Shown here in pieces: positions 16,468 to 24,973 of a DNA stretch of 64,000 nt. The notes under the pieces were generated by a model. That model saw only the letters and a list, made by a program, of their open reading frames with translations, did no database searches and was not told where the DNA came from. Source of the DNA: Rhizobium sp. AC27/96 (GTDB lineage Bacteria; Pseudomonadota; Alphaproteobacteria; Rhizobiales; Rhizobiaceae); the NCBI RefSeq assembly GCF_001692325.1, contig NZ_LXKN01000021.1:20391-84390 (forward strand), in the 5' to 3' direction. How positions within the stretch are numbered: the stretch's first letter is position 1; each line of letters starts with the position of its first letter. The translations under genes and the position numbers were made by a program.

Positions 16468-17134
16468 ATCCAACTTCGCCGGAGATGCAGTCAGATCCTA
16501 CCTCGAAGGCCCGCCCCGGCAGGTGCCCGGTTTCTCAAGCCTCCATCGCATGACGGCGATGCTGCTCGCCGAGCGGACACCCGAAAACGGCCGGGTGCTC
16601 GTCCTGGGGGCCGGCGGAGGATTGGAGCTGAAGGCATTCGCGGACATGCAACGCGGCTGGTCTTTCGACGGCGTCGACCCTTCGGCCGACATGCTGCAAC
16701 TGGCCCGACAGGTGGCCGCAGACCACGCTGAACGAATCCGCCTTCACCACGGCAACATCGATGCCGCACCCGAAGGCCCGTTTGACGCCGCCACATGCCT
16801 GCTGACCTTCCATCATGTGCCGCTACAGCGGCGCCTCGAAACACTGATGGACGTTCGCCGCCGCCTGAAGGCCGGCGCGCCGTTCATTCTGGCGCATGTC
16901 AGCTTTCCCCAGACCGAGCCGGACCGTTCGATGTGGATTGATCGCCACGTCGCCTATGGCGCAGCGGATGGAGTGGACATCGGAAGGCTGGAAAATGCGC
17001 GCAATGCCATGCGCGAGCGGCTACATATTTTGCCGCCCGAGGAGGAGGAAGCCATGCTGCGCGAGGCCGGCTTTTCCGACGTCACCCTGTTCTACGCCGC
17101 ATTCAGCTTCAAAGGATGGGTGGCCTACGCCTAG
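16451..17134 (+). CDS. Class I SAM-dependent methyltransferase
   Basis: 227 aa. Motif I VLVLGAGGGLELKAF and the acidic residue of FDGVDPS bind SAM, and FDAATCLLTFHHVP is motif IV. The family is broad (methyltransferase domain 12/25), so the substrate is unknown. It overlaps the Rrf2-type gene by 17 nt and is presumably coregulated, which points to a detoxification or stress role together with the divergent GST. Confidence 0.87.
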   Translation: MAQHHESNFAGDAVRSYLEGPPRQVPGFSSLHRMTAMLLAERTPENGRVLVLGAGGGLELKAFADMQRGWSFDGVDPSADMLQLARQVAADHAERIRLHHGNIDAAPEGPFDAATCLLTFHHVPLQRRLETLMDVRRRLKAGAPFILAHVSFPQTEPDRSMWIDRHVAYGAADGVDIGRLENARNAMRERLHILPPEEEEAMLREAGFSDVTLFYAAFSFKGWVAYA

Positions 17135-17170
17135 CGAACTAGCCCTGCCGACCGCCCACCGAAGCGGGCT

Positions 17171-17359
17171 TCAATCCTCGATGCGGCGTGCTTCCGAAAT
17201 CAGCATGATCGGAATGCCGTCGCGGATCGGATAGGCGAGACGTGCCTTTTCCGAGATAAGCTCGTTCTTCTCGCGGTCATAGCTCAGCCGCCCCTTGGTC
17301 AAGGGGCAGACGAGCAGGTCGAGAAGTTTCGGATCGACTTTGCTGACCGTGACATCCAT
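17171..17359 (-). CDS. Trm112 family protein
   Basis: 62 aa. KLLDLLVCPLTKGRLSYDREKNELISEKARLAYPIRDGIPIML is the Trm112/YcaR fold. Only one of the usual zinc cysteines (VCPLTKG) is present, as in most bacterial members. In eukaryotes Trm112 activates methyltransferases; the bacterial role is unclear. It starts 10 nt after the LON-domain gene and is likely in the same operon. Confidence 0.88.
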   Translation of the reverse strand: MDVTVSKVDPKLLDLLVCPLTKGRLSYDREKNELISEKARLAYPIRDGIPIMLISEARRIED

Positions 17360-17369
17360 CGGCAAATTC

Positions 17370-18038
17370 CTATTGCATGATGGGATCGGTGTCACCCGAG
17401 CCGGCAAGCACGATCTTGACGATGGCGATGAAGGTCTCGGCGCGGGTCTTGAGATCAGGCGCCTCGAGAAGGGCCTGCTTTTCCGCTGGATCGAAGGGCG
17501 CCATGATCGACAGCGAATTGACCAGCATCATATTGTCGGCCCGCTCGACGCTGTCCCAATCCGCCTCCAGATTGTCGGCGTCCAGATAGGCCCGGAAAGC
17601 TGCGAGCAACGCCGCACGATCGACCGTATCCTCTTCATCGCGCGATTTGAGATCGGAAATGAACGGCGTGATGCGGAATGTGCGATAGGGTTGGTGACCC
17701 GTGACCTCTTCCATCAGCCGGAAGCGGCAAATGCCGGTCAAGGAAACGATATAGCGCCCATCGCCGGTTTCCGAGATGGAGGTGATACGCCCGAGACAGC
17801 CGACATGCGACAGATTGGTGGACTCGGCCGGCTCGCCCATCGCCGGCTGAACCATGCCGATCAAGCGGTTGCCGGCAATGGCCATGTCGAACATGGCGAG
17901 ATAGCGCGGCTCGAAAATATTCAACGGAAGCTGCGCGCCGGGCAGCAGCAACGCCCCGGACAAGGGAAAAACGGCTACGGTCTCGGGCAGATCGCTCGGC
18001 TTTAGATATCTGGCATTACCGACTTGCATGTTTTCCAT
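17370..18038 (-). CDS. LON substrate-binding (N-terminal) domain protein
   Basis: 222 aa. It contains FPLSGALLLPGAQLPLNIFEPRY, the start of the Lon N-terminal domain, and a helical tail; there is no AAA or protease domain. Such proteins are conserved in alphaproteobacteria with no firmly known role. ATG codons occur at 18038 and 18029, and a GTG at 18050; I cannot decide among them. It lies between the thioredoxin and Trm112 genes, in that order on the minus strand. Confidence 0.88.
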   Translation of the reverse strand: MENMQVGNARYLKPSDLPETVAVFPLSGALLLPGAQLPLNIFEPRYLAMFDMAIAGNRLIGMVQPAMGEPAESTNLSHVGCLGRITSISETGDGRYIVSLTGICRFRLMEEVTGHQPYRTFRITPFISDLKSRDEEDTVDRAALLAAFRAYLDADNLEADWDSVERADNMMLVNSLSIMAPFDPAEKQALLEAPDLKTRAETFIAIVKIVLAGSGDTDPIMQ

Positions 18039-18192
18039 CCCGCTGATCACTGCGCCGCGCGCCGCAATGGGCGCGCAGGAACGACATACTCGCGGCCGTT
18101 GCCCATCTCACGCCGCGCACCCGACAATGTGGGCCCGTCTGCCGAAAACACAAGACTATTTTGCGTGGGAGCGCCGATGGACCTATTCCGCT

Positions 18193-18216
18193 ATCGACCG
18201 CCCGTTGGCGGTCGAT
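18193..18216 (-). terminator. Hairpin between cnoX-like and LON-domain genes
   Basis: Perfect 10-bp stem ATCGACCGCC/GGCGGTCGAT with a 4-nt loop in the 200-nt gap. No T-run follows, so it may be an attenuating or RNA-stabilising structure rather than a terminator. Confidence 0.35.
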
Positions 18217-18238
18217 CGTGCGAAGGCCTCGTTCTCCC

Positions 18239-19213
18239 TCAGGAAAACAGGATCGATGAAAGCCTGCGGCGTGCCGCGATCGTCGCCGGATCCTTCGGAC
18301 CCCAGACATCGAAGAATTCGAGCAGCTGACGGCGAGCGCCATCATCATCGAAAGCACGATCCTTGCGCATGATGACAAGCAGATGCTCTGCCGCCTCATC
18401 GCGCTTGCCTTCGACATTGCAGATCTTGGCGAGCTTGACACGCTGCTCGTGATTGTCGGGGTTGGTGGCCAGTTCCTGTTCGATCGCAACGGGGTCGCCG
18501 AGTTTGCGGGCTTCGTCGATCTGATCGAGTTTCTTGACGATCGCCTGGATACCGGCATCGTTTGCAAGCGTCTCGGGCAGGTCCGTCAAGGCTTCACGCG
18601 CCCGCTGGCTCTGGCCGGCGGCAATCATGCATTCCGCCATGCCGGCAAGCGCCTTCGGGTTTTCCGGATCGGCCTGGAGCACCGCGCCGAACAGTTCGGC
18701 CGCACCATTGATATCGCCGGCTGCGAGCAGGCCACTGGCCTCCTCCAGGACAGCGGCGATCTCGGCAGCCTGATCATCGGGACCGCCTGCGGGACCGCCG
18801 AGGCGATCGATGAACTGCCGGACCTGGCTTTCGGGAACCGCACCCATGAAACCATCGGCCGGACGGCCGTCGACGAAGGCGATGACTGCGGGGATCGACT
18901 GAATGCCGAGCTGGCCGGCAACGGACGGATGGTCGTCGATATTCATCTTGACCAGCTTCACGCGGCCCTGGGCTTCGGTGACGACCTTTTCGAGCACCGG
19001 AGTCAACTGCTTGCACGGACCGCACCAGGGCGCCCAGAAATCGACCAGCACCGGCTGGTTGCGCGATTCCTCGATGACGTCCTTGGCAAAGGTCGCGGTC
19101 GTCGTGTCCTTGATCGGCGAAACGCCGGATGCTGCGGGGGCAGCTCCGAACGACGCCGAGGCCGACATCTGCCCACCGAAGGAAGCGTTATAGGGATTGT
19201 TCGGACCGCTCAT
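18239..19213 (-). CDS. Thioredoxin-TPR protein (CnoX/YbbN type)
   Basis: 324 aa. The thioredoxin domain (about residues 35-140) has an intact WAPWCGPCKQ active site and the cis-Pro in SIPAVIAF. Four TPR-like helical repeats follow (AAELFGAVLQADPENPKALAGMAE and similar). CnoX proteins act as holdases that hand clients to chaperones under oxidative stress. E. coli YbbN lacks the CxxC pair, whereas here both cysteines are present, so it may also be redox active. The start at 19213 removes 22 poorly conserved upstream residues. Confidence 0.9.
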   Translation of the reverse strand: MSGPNNPYNASFGGQMSASASFGAAPAASGVSPIKDTTTATFAKDVIEESRNQPVLVDFWAPWCGPCKQLTPVLEKVVTEAQGRVKLVKMNIDDHPSVAGQLGIQSIPAVIAFVDGRPADGFMGAVPESQVRQFIDRLGGPAGGPDDQAAEIAAVLEEASGLLAAGDINGAAELFGAVLQADPENPKALAGMAECMIAAGQSQRAREALTDLPETLANDAGIQAIVKKLDQIDEARKLGDPVAIEQELATNPDNHEQRVKLAKICNVEGKRDEAAEHLLVIMRKDRAFDDDGARRQLLEFFDVWGPKDPATIAARRRLSSILFS

Positions 19214-19372
19214 GAGTGTCTCCCGCCTGCCGGCATCCTTGATCTTGTGAAGAGCATGATTCCCAAACGGATTGATCACATCCGGATGGCATTACGCTCG
19301 GTGAAATAGTCAAAGCGACTGGACAATCGAAAGACAAGCCGCCTGCCTTAATCTTAGCGCTAAAATCGTACC

Positions 19373-19882
19373 TTAACCTGTCACTTTCAAGACCAGCGGC
19401 GCATGACCCGTCGCCTCCATGAAGCGCAGCAGATCGGCGCTGGCAATCGATGTCGTCGCATCGTTCGACAGAGGATGGCAATTGACGATGCCATGCGCCA
19501 TCAGGTCGGCATCGAGGACGAAGGTGACATTGTTGCCGGTATCGTTGATCGCCCCGAATGCCGTCACCGAACCGGGGATGACGCCGAGATATTCCATCAG
19601 CTTTTCCGGCTTGCCGAAGGAAACCTTGCTGGCCGCACCGATCAGCGTATGCACCGTCTTCAAGTCGACGGTCGCATTTTCCTCGACGGTCAGCAGAAAG
19701 AAATTGTCCTTCTTGTCCTTCACGAACAGGTTCTTCGTGTGGCCGCCGGGAATCTCGTCACGCAGGGACACCGATTCGGCAACGGTAAAGACCGGGGCAT
19801 GATCCTTGGTGCTGTGGGCAACGCCGAGCCCATCCAGGAACAGGAAAAGATCGTCGCGTGTCTTCGGGCTGGTCTCGGTCAT
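19373..19882 (-). CDS. Prolyl-tRNA editing (YbaK/ProX) domain protein
   Basis: 169 aa. GGHTKNLFVKDKKDNFFLL carries the conserved Lys region of the INS/YbaK editing domain, and GSVTAFGAINDT matches the ProXp-ala group. By family it hydrolyses Ala-tRNA(Pro) in trans. Monocistronic, upstream of nothing related. Confidence 0.9.
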   Translation of the reverse strand: MTETSPKTRDDLFLFLDGLGVAHSTKDHAPVFTVAESVSLRDEIPGGHTKNLFVKDKKDNFFLLTVEENATVDLKTVHTLIGAASKVSFGKPEKLMEYLGVIPGSVTAFGAINDTGNNVTFVLDADLMAHGIVNCHPLSNDATTSIASADLLRFMEATGHAPLVLKVTG

Positions 19883-20124
19883 GGCGCCTCGCGATGGAAA
19901 TTGTTCGCTCCTGATACGTCGCCCACAATTTCATTGCAATCTTTCAGAGGCCGAAGCCCGCTGTTTCCGGGCTTTCCGGGAGTTGCAGCAAAGGGCTTGA
20001 GATTTTTCTTGGCGAACTCGTCATTTCCCTGTTGCATTTGAAAAACGGTTGGGCCATATAGCGCCCGTCGCCGCAAGACGACGCACACGGTCCAACACAC
20101 TACCCCGGACTGTTGTGGCAATGA

Positions 20125-20199
20125 GCGGGTGTAGCTCAGGGGTAGAGCACAACCTTGCCAAGGTTGGGGTCGAGGGTTCGAATCCCTTCGCCCGCTCCA
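20125..20199 (+). tRNA. tRNA-Gly (anticodon GCC)
   Basis: 75 nt including an encoded CCA. The acceptor stem GCGGGTG/CGCCCGC, D-arm GTAGCTCAGGGGTAGAGCAC, anticodon stem CAACC/GGTTG with loop TTGCCAA, and T-loop GGTTCGAATCC all fold. The anticodon GCC reads GGC and GGT codons. Confidence 0.97.
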
Positions 20200-20419
20200 A
20201 TTTCCTCCGAAACAGATTTCAGAGCAAATAAGCCAGCAATGGCTTGGCGTTGATGGCCGTCGACGGGCACGGTGATCCACACACGGGGGCAATCCAATTG
20301 CCAGTGTCCGGCGAATCGGAGAGATCGACCGCTATGGATGCTCCCTGGGTCTCAAATCAGTCTCAATTGACGTTCAGGTCTCCAGATAAAATGGACTGGT
20401 GGAACGCGGTATTGCTGGC

Positions 20420-21061
20420 ATGATGAGAAAGACGTCCCTGCTGATTGCGGCACTGTCGCTTCTGCCCGTGCCCGCGCTTGCCCATCCGCATATCTTCATC
20501 GACGCCAAATTCGAGGTCGTGACGGCGCCTGACGGCTCCATCAGCGAGTTGCGCAATGTCTGGAACTTCGACGAAGTGTTCTCCTCCTCGGTCCTCATGG
20601 ATTACGACAAGGCCGGCGACCAGACGCTCACGCCAAGCGAACTCAAGGCCGTGGGCAAGACGGTGAGGGATTCGCTCGCGCAATACGGCTATTACACCAA
20701 CGTCACCAGCAACGGCAAAGCCGTGCCCATGGCCAAGCCCGACGCCATTCAGGCCGACTACAAGGACGGCTCACTGATTCTCACCTTCTCATTGAAGCCC
20801 GAGCAGAAGACCTTCCTCAAGGGAACCACGATCTTCGGGATCTATGACAAGACGCTCTACACGGCCGTCGATTTCGCCACCGACAACGATATGACCGTTT
20901 CAGGAGCAACCTCGGGCCGCTGCAAGCGCAAGGTCGTGAGGCCCAATCCGAAGGAAGTCATGGCGGAAAACCAGGCGGCACTCACCAGCATGTTCTTCAG
21001 CGACCCGAAGGGCACGGACTATTCGCTTCTGGTAGCCACACGGCTGGAAGTCCAGTGTTGA
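20420..21061 (+). CDS. DUF1007 family periplasmic protein
   Basis: 213 aa with a clear signal peptide (LLIAALSLLPVPALA, cleaved before HPHIFIDAKFEV, the DUF1007 signature His-Pro-His). Relatives often sit next to NikO/RcnA-like nickel-cobalt transport genes; here the next gene is an unrelated phosphatase on the other strand. A metal-related periplasmic role is inferred only from the family. A GTG at 20399 could add 7 residues. Confidence 0.85.
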   Translation: MMRKTSLLIAALSLLPVPALAHPHIFIDAKFEVVTAPDGSISELRNVWNFDEVFSSSVLMDYDKAGDQTLTPSELKAVGKTVRDSLAQYGYYTNVTSNGKAVPMAKPDAIQADYKDGSLILTFSLKPEQKTFLKGTTIFGIYDKTLYTAVDFATDNDMTVSGATSGRCKRKVVRPNPKEVMAENQAALTSMFFSDPKGTDYSLLVATRLEVQC

Positions 21062-21097
21062 TATCGCCTGCGCGCCACAGACGATTTGACGCCTCTC

Positions 21098-21844
21098 TCA
21101 TTCCAGTGGCGGCCGATCGGCCTGCGTTGGACCATCAGTGCCGCGCGATAGCGATATGAAGCGCCGGGCGATAAGCCAGCAGCCGAGCGCCCAGGTTGCC
21201 CCGGCGCACCAGCCGCCGAGAACATCCGTCGGGTAATGCACGCCGAGATAGAGGCGGCTCATGCCGATCATCAGCGTCAATAGAATGCCGACCGCGACGA
21301 TGAAGAGACGGGTCGACCGATAGCGGCGGGTACCTGATATGAGGGCCGCCAGCGTCAGATAGGTCACCGCCGAGACCATCGCATGGCCGCTCGGAAAGCT
21401 CAGATCGTTCACTTCGACCAGATGCGGCACGATATCCGGCCGTGGCCTGGCAACCCCGAGCTTCAGCATCGTGCTCAGCGCCCATCCGCCAAGTACGGAG
21501 GCCAGCACGAAGATGGCGATGGCGCGCCGCCGGTCCAGCAGCAGATAGATCGTCACAAGCACCGTCATCAAGGTCAGCACCGTGGTGCCGCCGAGGCTCG
21601 TGATGTCCTTGACCGCATGGGTCAGCCATCCCGGCCCTATCGGAGTGGAGAGCTCATTCGGCTGGCGCAGCGCCAGCAGGATCGCCTCGTCAAACCCCTT
21701 CGTGCTTCCTTCGATAACTTCGCCCGTCAGATAGACGAACAGAAGAATGCCGCCAGAAAGGGCGGCGAACATCACCAGCAACAGCGGCTCGTAGCGGCTC
21801 ACCCATCCCATTATGCCGGATCTTTGCGGTTCTTGACCGTTCAT
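21098..21844 (-). CDS. PAP2 superfamily membrane phosphatase
   Basis: 248 aa, about six TM helices. The full PAP2 triad is present: KLGVARPRPD (K-x6-RP), FPSGHAM (PSGH) and SRLYLGVHYPTD (SR-x5-H-x3-D), which place the active site on the periplasmic face. Likely substrates are phosphatidic acid, phosphatidylglycerol phosphate or undecaprenyl diphosphate; sequence alone does not decide. The ATG at 21844 is chosen because the upstream 30 residues are polar and unlike the family. Confidence 0.9.
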   Translation of the reverse strand: MNGQEPQRSGIMGWVSRYEPLLLVMFAALSGGILLFVYLTGEVIEGSTKGFDEAILLALRQPNELSTPIGPGWLTHAVKDITSLGGTTVLTLMTVLVTIYLLLDRRRAIAIFVLASVLGGWALSTMLKLGVARPRPDIVPHLVEVNDLSFPSGHAMVSAVTYLTLAALISGTRRYRSTRLFIVAVGILLTLMIGMSRLYLGVHYPTDVLGGWCAGATWALGCWLIARRFISLSRGTDGPTQADRPPLE

Positions 21845-21942
21845 GCTCTCAAACCTGCCTGCCGTGCCTTCATGGGACCGCTTTGCGTCGCCGGATCGAT
21901 CCAGCCCTGTTCTAGGTCTGTCCGCAAGGGACATTGGCTATC

Positions 21943-22044
21943 TAGAGCATTTTCGCTCTTCTTCGAATAGCGAAGCGCTCTATCTCCTTGTTTGTACGCA
22001 TTCCGGACGGAAAACCGCTGCGCACTTTTCCTGGAAATGCTCTA
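21943..22044. repeat. Rhizobial intergenic mosaic repeat, copy 2 (RIME-like)
   Basis: 102 nt bounded by TAGAGCAT and ATGCTCTA, an 8-nt terminal inverted repeat. Internal blocks (TTCCGGACGGAAAACCGCTG, GCGCACTTTTCCTGGAA) match the inverse of 7046-7140. It lies upstream of the PAP2 gene in a 574-nt gap. Confidence 0.72.
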
Positions 22045-22418
22045 TTGATGAAATCGACGACGGCCAACAGCGACGGATAAACAATCGGACTGCGGTCGTT
22101 GCCCGTTGTTTTCAGGTTCATGAAATGTTGTGCCTCTATTGTCGCCCGCACCCCCGGCGACCATCGACGGCGGCAGGGGCCTGTATGTCCATGCCGGGGA
22201 ACCGCTCGATTGCCAGCAAATGAACAGGACGAGACCGTCGCCTCCAGGCAACGATCCGGGGAATCCGACAGCGGCCGCGGCCGATCATCCGCAAATGGTG
22301 CAAAAGGCTCCACCCGTCAGTCTGCCGTAATGTTTGCCGTTAAAATTTTTGCTATTTTCGGAAGCTTGAGCTGTGATAGTAGTGCCGCAAGGGCGATCAG
22401 GGATCGGGTGTTGTCAGA
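22045..22418. other. Gene-free stretch before the MipA/OmpV gene
   Basis: 374 nt between the mosaic repeat and the outer-membrane protein gene. Short open frames exist on both strands but none has a ribosome-binding site, family resemblance or coding-like codon use. The last 80 nt are AT-richer and presumably hold the promoter of the downstream gene; no clear -35/-10 pair can be named. Confidence 0.5.
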
Positions 22419-23267
22419 GTGTTAAGTGTTGGGACATCTTTTTCCGGCCGGCTGATGGCCATTGCCGGCCTGGGCCTTTGGGCTGGAGCCGCCATCCTTG
22501 CATTTCCGGTGTCTTCCATGGCGGAAGATGCCGCAAAATCCACATCCGATACCTGGGTCGTGACGCTTGGCGCCACCGTCGAGTATGGACCGAGTTACGA
22601 AGGCTCGAAGCATTATACTTTCGGCGCCCTGCCCTCTTTCGACATTCATCGCCTCGGTGAGGCCACGGAATACAGCGCTCCCGACGATAATTTCGACTAT
22701 GGCCTTTTCGATTTCCACGGTCTTGAAATCGGGCCTGTGGTCGGCTTGAGAGATGACCGCTTCGACCTCAACAATCTGCAGCTGCAGAGCCAGCGCAAGG
22801 TCCGCTGGAATTTCGACGCCGGCGGCTTCGCGCAATATTGGCTGATGGAAAATCGGCTCCGGTTTCGAACGGAAGTGCGCCAGTCCCTGTGGGGCGGTGA
22901 CGGTCTGGTCGGTGATTTCGCGCTCGACTGGTTTCAGCCCCTTGGCGACAAGTGGCTCCTGTCCGCCGGACCGCGCCTGTCGATGGCAAACTCCGTCTAT
23001 ATGCGCAGCAATTTCGGCATTTCGGAAAGCCAGGCCGCAAGGAAGGCTCACATTGGCGCCTTCGATGCCGAAGCCGGCGTGAAATCGGTTGGCTTCACGG
23101 TGGCGGCAAGCTACACGATCTCGCCCGAATGGAGCGTACAGGTCTACGAGAAATATAACCGCCTGGTCGGCGACGCCGCGGATAGTCCGATCACCTCGCG
23201 GTTCGGCTCATCCGACCAGAACATTATCGGCTTTACCCTCAACAGAACCTTCAACGTCAATTTTTGA
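22419..23267 (+). CDS. MipA/OmpV family outer-membrane protein
   Basis: 282 aa. An N-terminal signal sequence (AGLGLWAGAAILAFPVSSMAED) is followed by a beta-barrel-like chain of alternating aromatic and polar residues ending in FNVNF, a terminal Phe typical of outer-membrane barrels. The family includes MltA-interacting scaffolds and OmpV porins. GTG at 22419 is the longest start; ATG at 22455 also leaves a signal peptide. Its last 60 nt overlap the 3' end of the convergent methyltransferase gene. Confidence 0.85.
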   Translation: MLSVGTSFSGRLMAIAGLGLWAGAAILAFPVSSMAEDAAKSTSDTWVVTLGATVEYGPSYEGSKHYTFGALPSFDIHRLGEATEYSAPDDNFDYGLFDFHGLEIGPVVGLRDDRFDLNNLQLQSQRKVRWNFDAGGFAQYWLMENRLRFRTEVRQSLWGGDGLVGDFALDWFQPLGDKWLLSAGPRLSMANSVYMRSNFGISESQAARKAHIGAFDAEAGVKSVGFTVAASYTISPEWSVQVYEKYNRLVGDAADSPITSRFGSSDQNIIGFTLNRTFNVNF

Positions 23268-24551
23268 GGCGCTGCGCGCTTCATGATCGGCGATATAGTT
23301 CCGCGTCAGCGGGATGATGTCGTTGCGCTTGGCGATCTGGATCTGGAAGACGACGAGATCCTCGTAGCGGAAGGCCGCCTCGGCCGTGGAAAGATAGTAT
23401 TCCCACATGCGGCAGAAACGTTCGTCATAGAGCTCCGCGACCTCGCCCCAGCGCGCCATGAAGCGCTCTCGCCAGCATTCGAGCGTCTTCGCATAATGCA
23501 GCCGCAGCACTTCAACGTCGGTGACCGTAAGCCCGGCCGCCTCGATTTCCGGAATGATCTCGGAAAGGGCGGGGATATAGCCGCCCGGGAAGATATATTT
23601 GTCGAGCCAGGGCGTCGTGAAGCCTGGGGTCGCGGAGCAGCCGATGGTGTGCAGCACCATGATCCCGTCATCCTCAAGCAGCTCGGCGCATTTGCGGAAG
23701 AAGGTGCGATAGGATGCCAGCCCGACATGCTCGAACATGCCGACCGAAACGATCCTGTCGAAACGGCCGGTCAGGCTGCGATAGTCCCTGAGCGCGAACT
23801 GTACTTCCGCCGGCGTTCCGCCGACCTTTTCGGTCACGCGTCTCGAGGCATATTCGTGCTGTTCTTCGGAAAGCGTGACGCCGAGGACATAGCCGCCGGG
23901 CGCGTGCTCGGCCAGATGCAGCCCCAGGCCGCCCCAGCCGCAGCCGATGTCGAGAATGCTGTTGTTGGGCTCGATCAGGAGCTTGGCGGCAAGATGCCTT
24001 TTCTTGGCAAGCTGCGCCTCCTCCAGCGACTGGTCGGCATGCTCGAAATAGGCGCAGGAATATTGCCGGTCCGGATCGAGGAACAGCTCATAGAGCCGGC
24101 CATCGAGATCGTAGTGATGCGCGACATTGGTCTTCGAACGGCCCGGCAGATTGCGGTGGCGAAAGATCCGCAGCCTGGTTCTGATATCGTCGATAATGCG
24201 GGCGATGAGCGGATGCGTGCTGTTCTGCGCCTCGCGCAGCATCATCGCCACGAAGTCGTAGAGCGTGCCACGCTCCACGATGAAACGGCCGTCCATATAG
24301 AGTTCGCCAAGCAGCCTGTCGGCGTCGATCAGGAACGCCCATTCGGCACGATCGTCGGTGAAGCGGACATGGACGGGCTCGCCCGTGCCGTCGCCGAATG
24401 TCAGGACGCGGCCGCTGGCCGTCGTCACGGTCAGTGCGCCGCGCGTCACGATGGAAGACACTCCACGTCTAACACACCAGTCCACCAGGCCGGAGAAAAC
24501 ACCTGTACCGCTGCCGTTGGGACGGCTTTCAGCTTGTTGATTGGACATCAT
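23208..24551 (-). CDS. Cyclopropane-fatty-acyl-phospholipid synthase-like methyltransferase
   Basis: 447 aa. The N-terminal third matches the Cfa lipid-binding region, and VAHHYDLDGRLYELFLD opens the catalytic domain. The SAM site is ILDIGCGWGGLGLHLAE, followed by GVTLSEEQ and FDRIVSVGMFEHVG, all standard for Cfa enzymes that methylenate lipid double bonds. It is the last gene of a nine-gene operon. ATGATG at 24551-24546 overlaps the upstream stop, and AAGGA sits 4 nt before the first ATG. In context it may modify the chain desaturated by the operon's own desaturase, or another site of the product. Confidence 0.88.
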   Translation of the reverse strand: MMSNQQAESRPNGSGTGVFSGLVDWCVRRGVSSIVTRGALTVTTASGRVLTFGDGTGEPVHVRFTDDRAEWAFLIDADRLLGELYMDGRFIVERGTLYDFVAMMLREAQNSTHPLIARIIDDIRTRLRIFRHRNLPGRSKTNVAHHYDLDGRLYELFLDPDRQYSCAYFEHADQSLEEAQLAKKRHLAAKLLIEPNNSILDIGCGWGGLGLHLAEHAPGGYVLGVTLSEEQHEYASRRVTEKVGGTPAEVQFALRDYRSLTGRFDRIVSVGMFEHVGLASYRTFFRKCAELLEDDGIMVLHTIGCSATPGFTTPWLDKYIFPGGYIPALSEIIPEIEAAGLTVTDVEVLRLHYAKTLECWRERFMARWGEVAELYDERFCRMWEYYLSTAEAAFRYEDLVVFQIQIAKRNDIIPLTRNYIADHEARSASKIDVEGSVEGKADNVLVG

Positions 24552-24973
24552 CGATCCTTGCCTGCGCCCGTGCGCAATCCATCGCGCTTGGCGTCCCAGT
24601 CGCCACGATCTTCCGTTTCCACGTTGGCGCCGGCAATCAGCCAGACACCCGTCAGGATCAGGCCGCTGCCGATCACCTGCAATGCAACCACCCGCTCGCC
24701 GAAGACGAACCAGCCCGTCGCGATGATCAGCACGTAGCTGATGCCCGAAAGAGGAAAGGCGCGGCTGAGATCGAGCTCGGCAAGCACATTCATCCAGATG
24801 AAGAAGGTGACGACCTCCACGGCGATCGCCGCCAGTATCCAGTAGGAGGAAAGCGCCTGCCACAACCAGGCCTCCATGCCCTCGCCGTTCAGTTGCTCCG
24901 CACCCAGCTTGATGAAGAACTGGAATAGAGTGTTGAGCACTGGCACGGCGAGCCAGGAAAGACGCATAGGCAT
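24548..24973 (-). CDS. Four-TM SMR/EamA-like small transporter (second of the operon)
   Basis: 141 aa with four predicted TM segments, resembling half of a DMT exporter, as in EmrE or the ArnE/ArnF lipid flippase halves. The conserved SGISYVLIIATGWFVFGERV segment is the EamA hairpin. A charged C-terminal tail of about 25 residues is extra. It overlaps the GNAT gene by 1 nt (TAATG) and the Cfa-like gene by 4 nt. The operon holds a second such protein (27776-28129), so a heterodimer like ArnE-ArnF is plausible. Confidence 0.82.
   Translation of the reverse strand: MPMRLSWLAVPVLNTLFQFFIKLGAEQLNGEGMEAWLWQALSSYWILAAIAVEVVTFFIWMNVLAELDLSRAFPLSGISYVLIIATGWFVFGERVVALQVIGSGLILTGVWLIAGANVETEDRGDWDAKRDGLRTGAGKDR

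Noticed and set aside
20125..20199. Integration site (att) next to tRNA-Gly
   Set aside because: No integrase gene or repeat of the tRNA 3' end was seen in the window.
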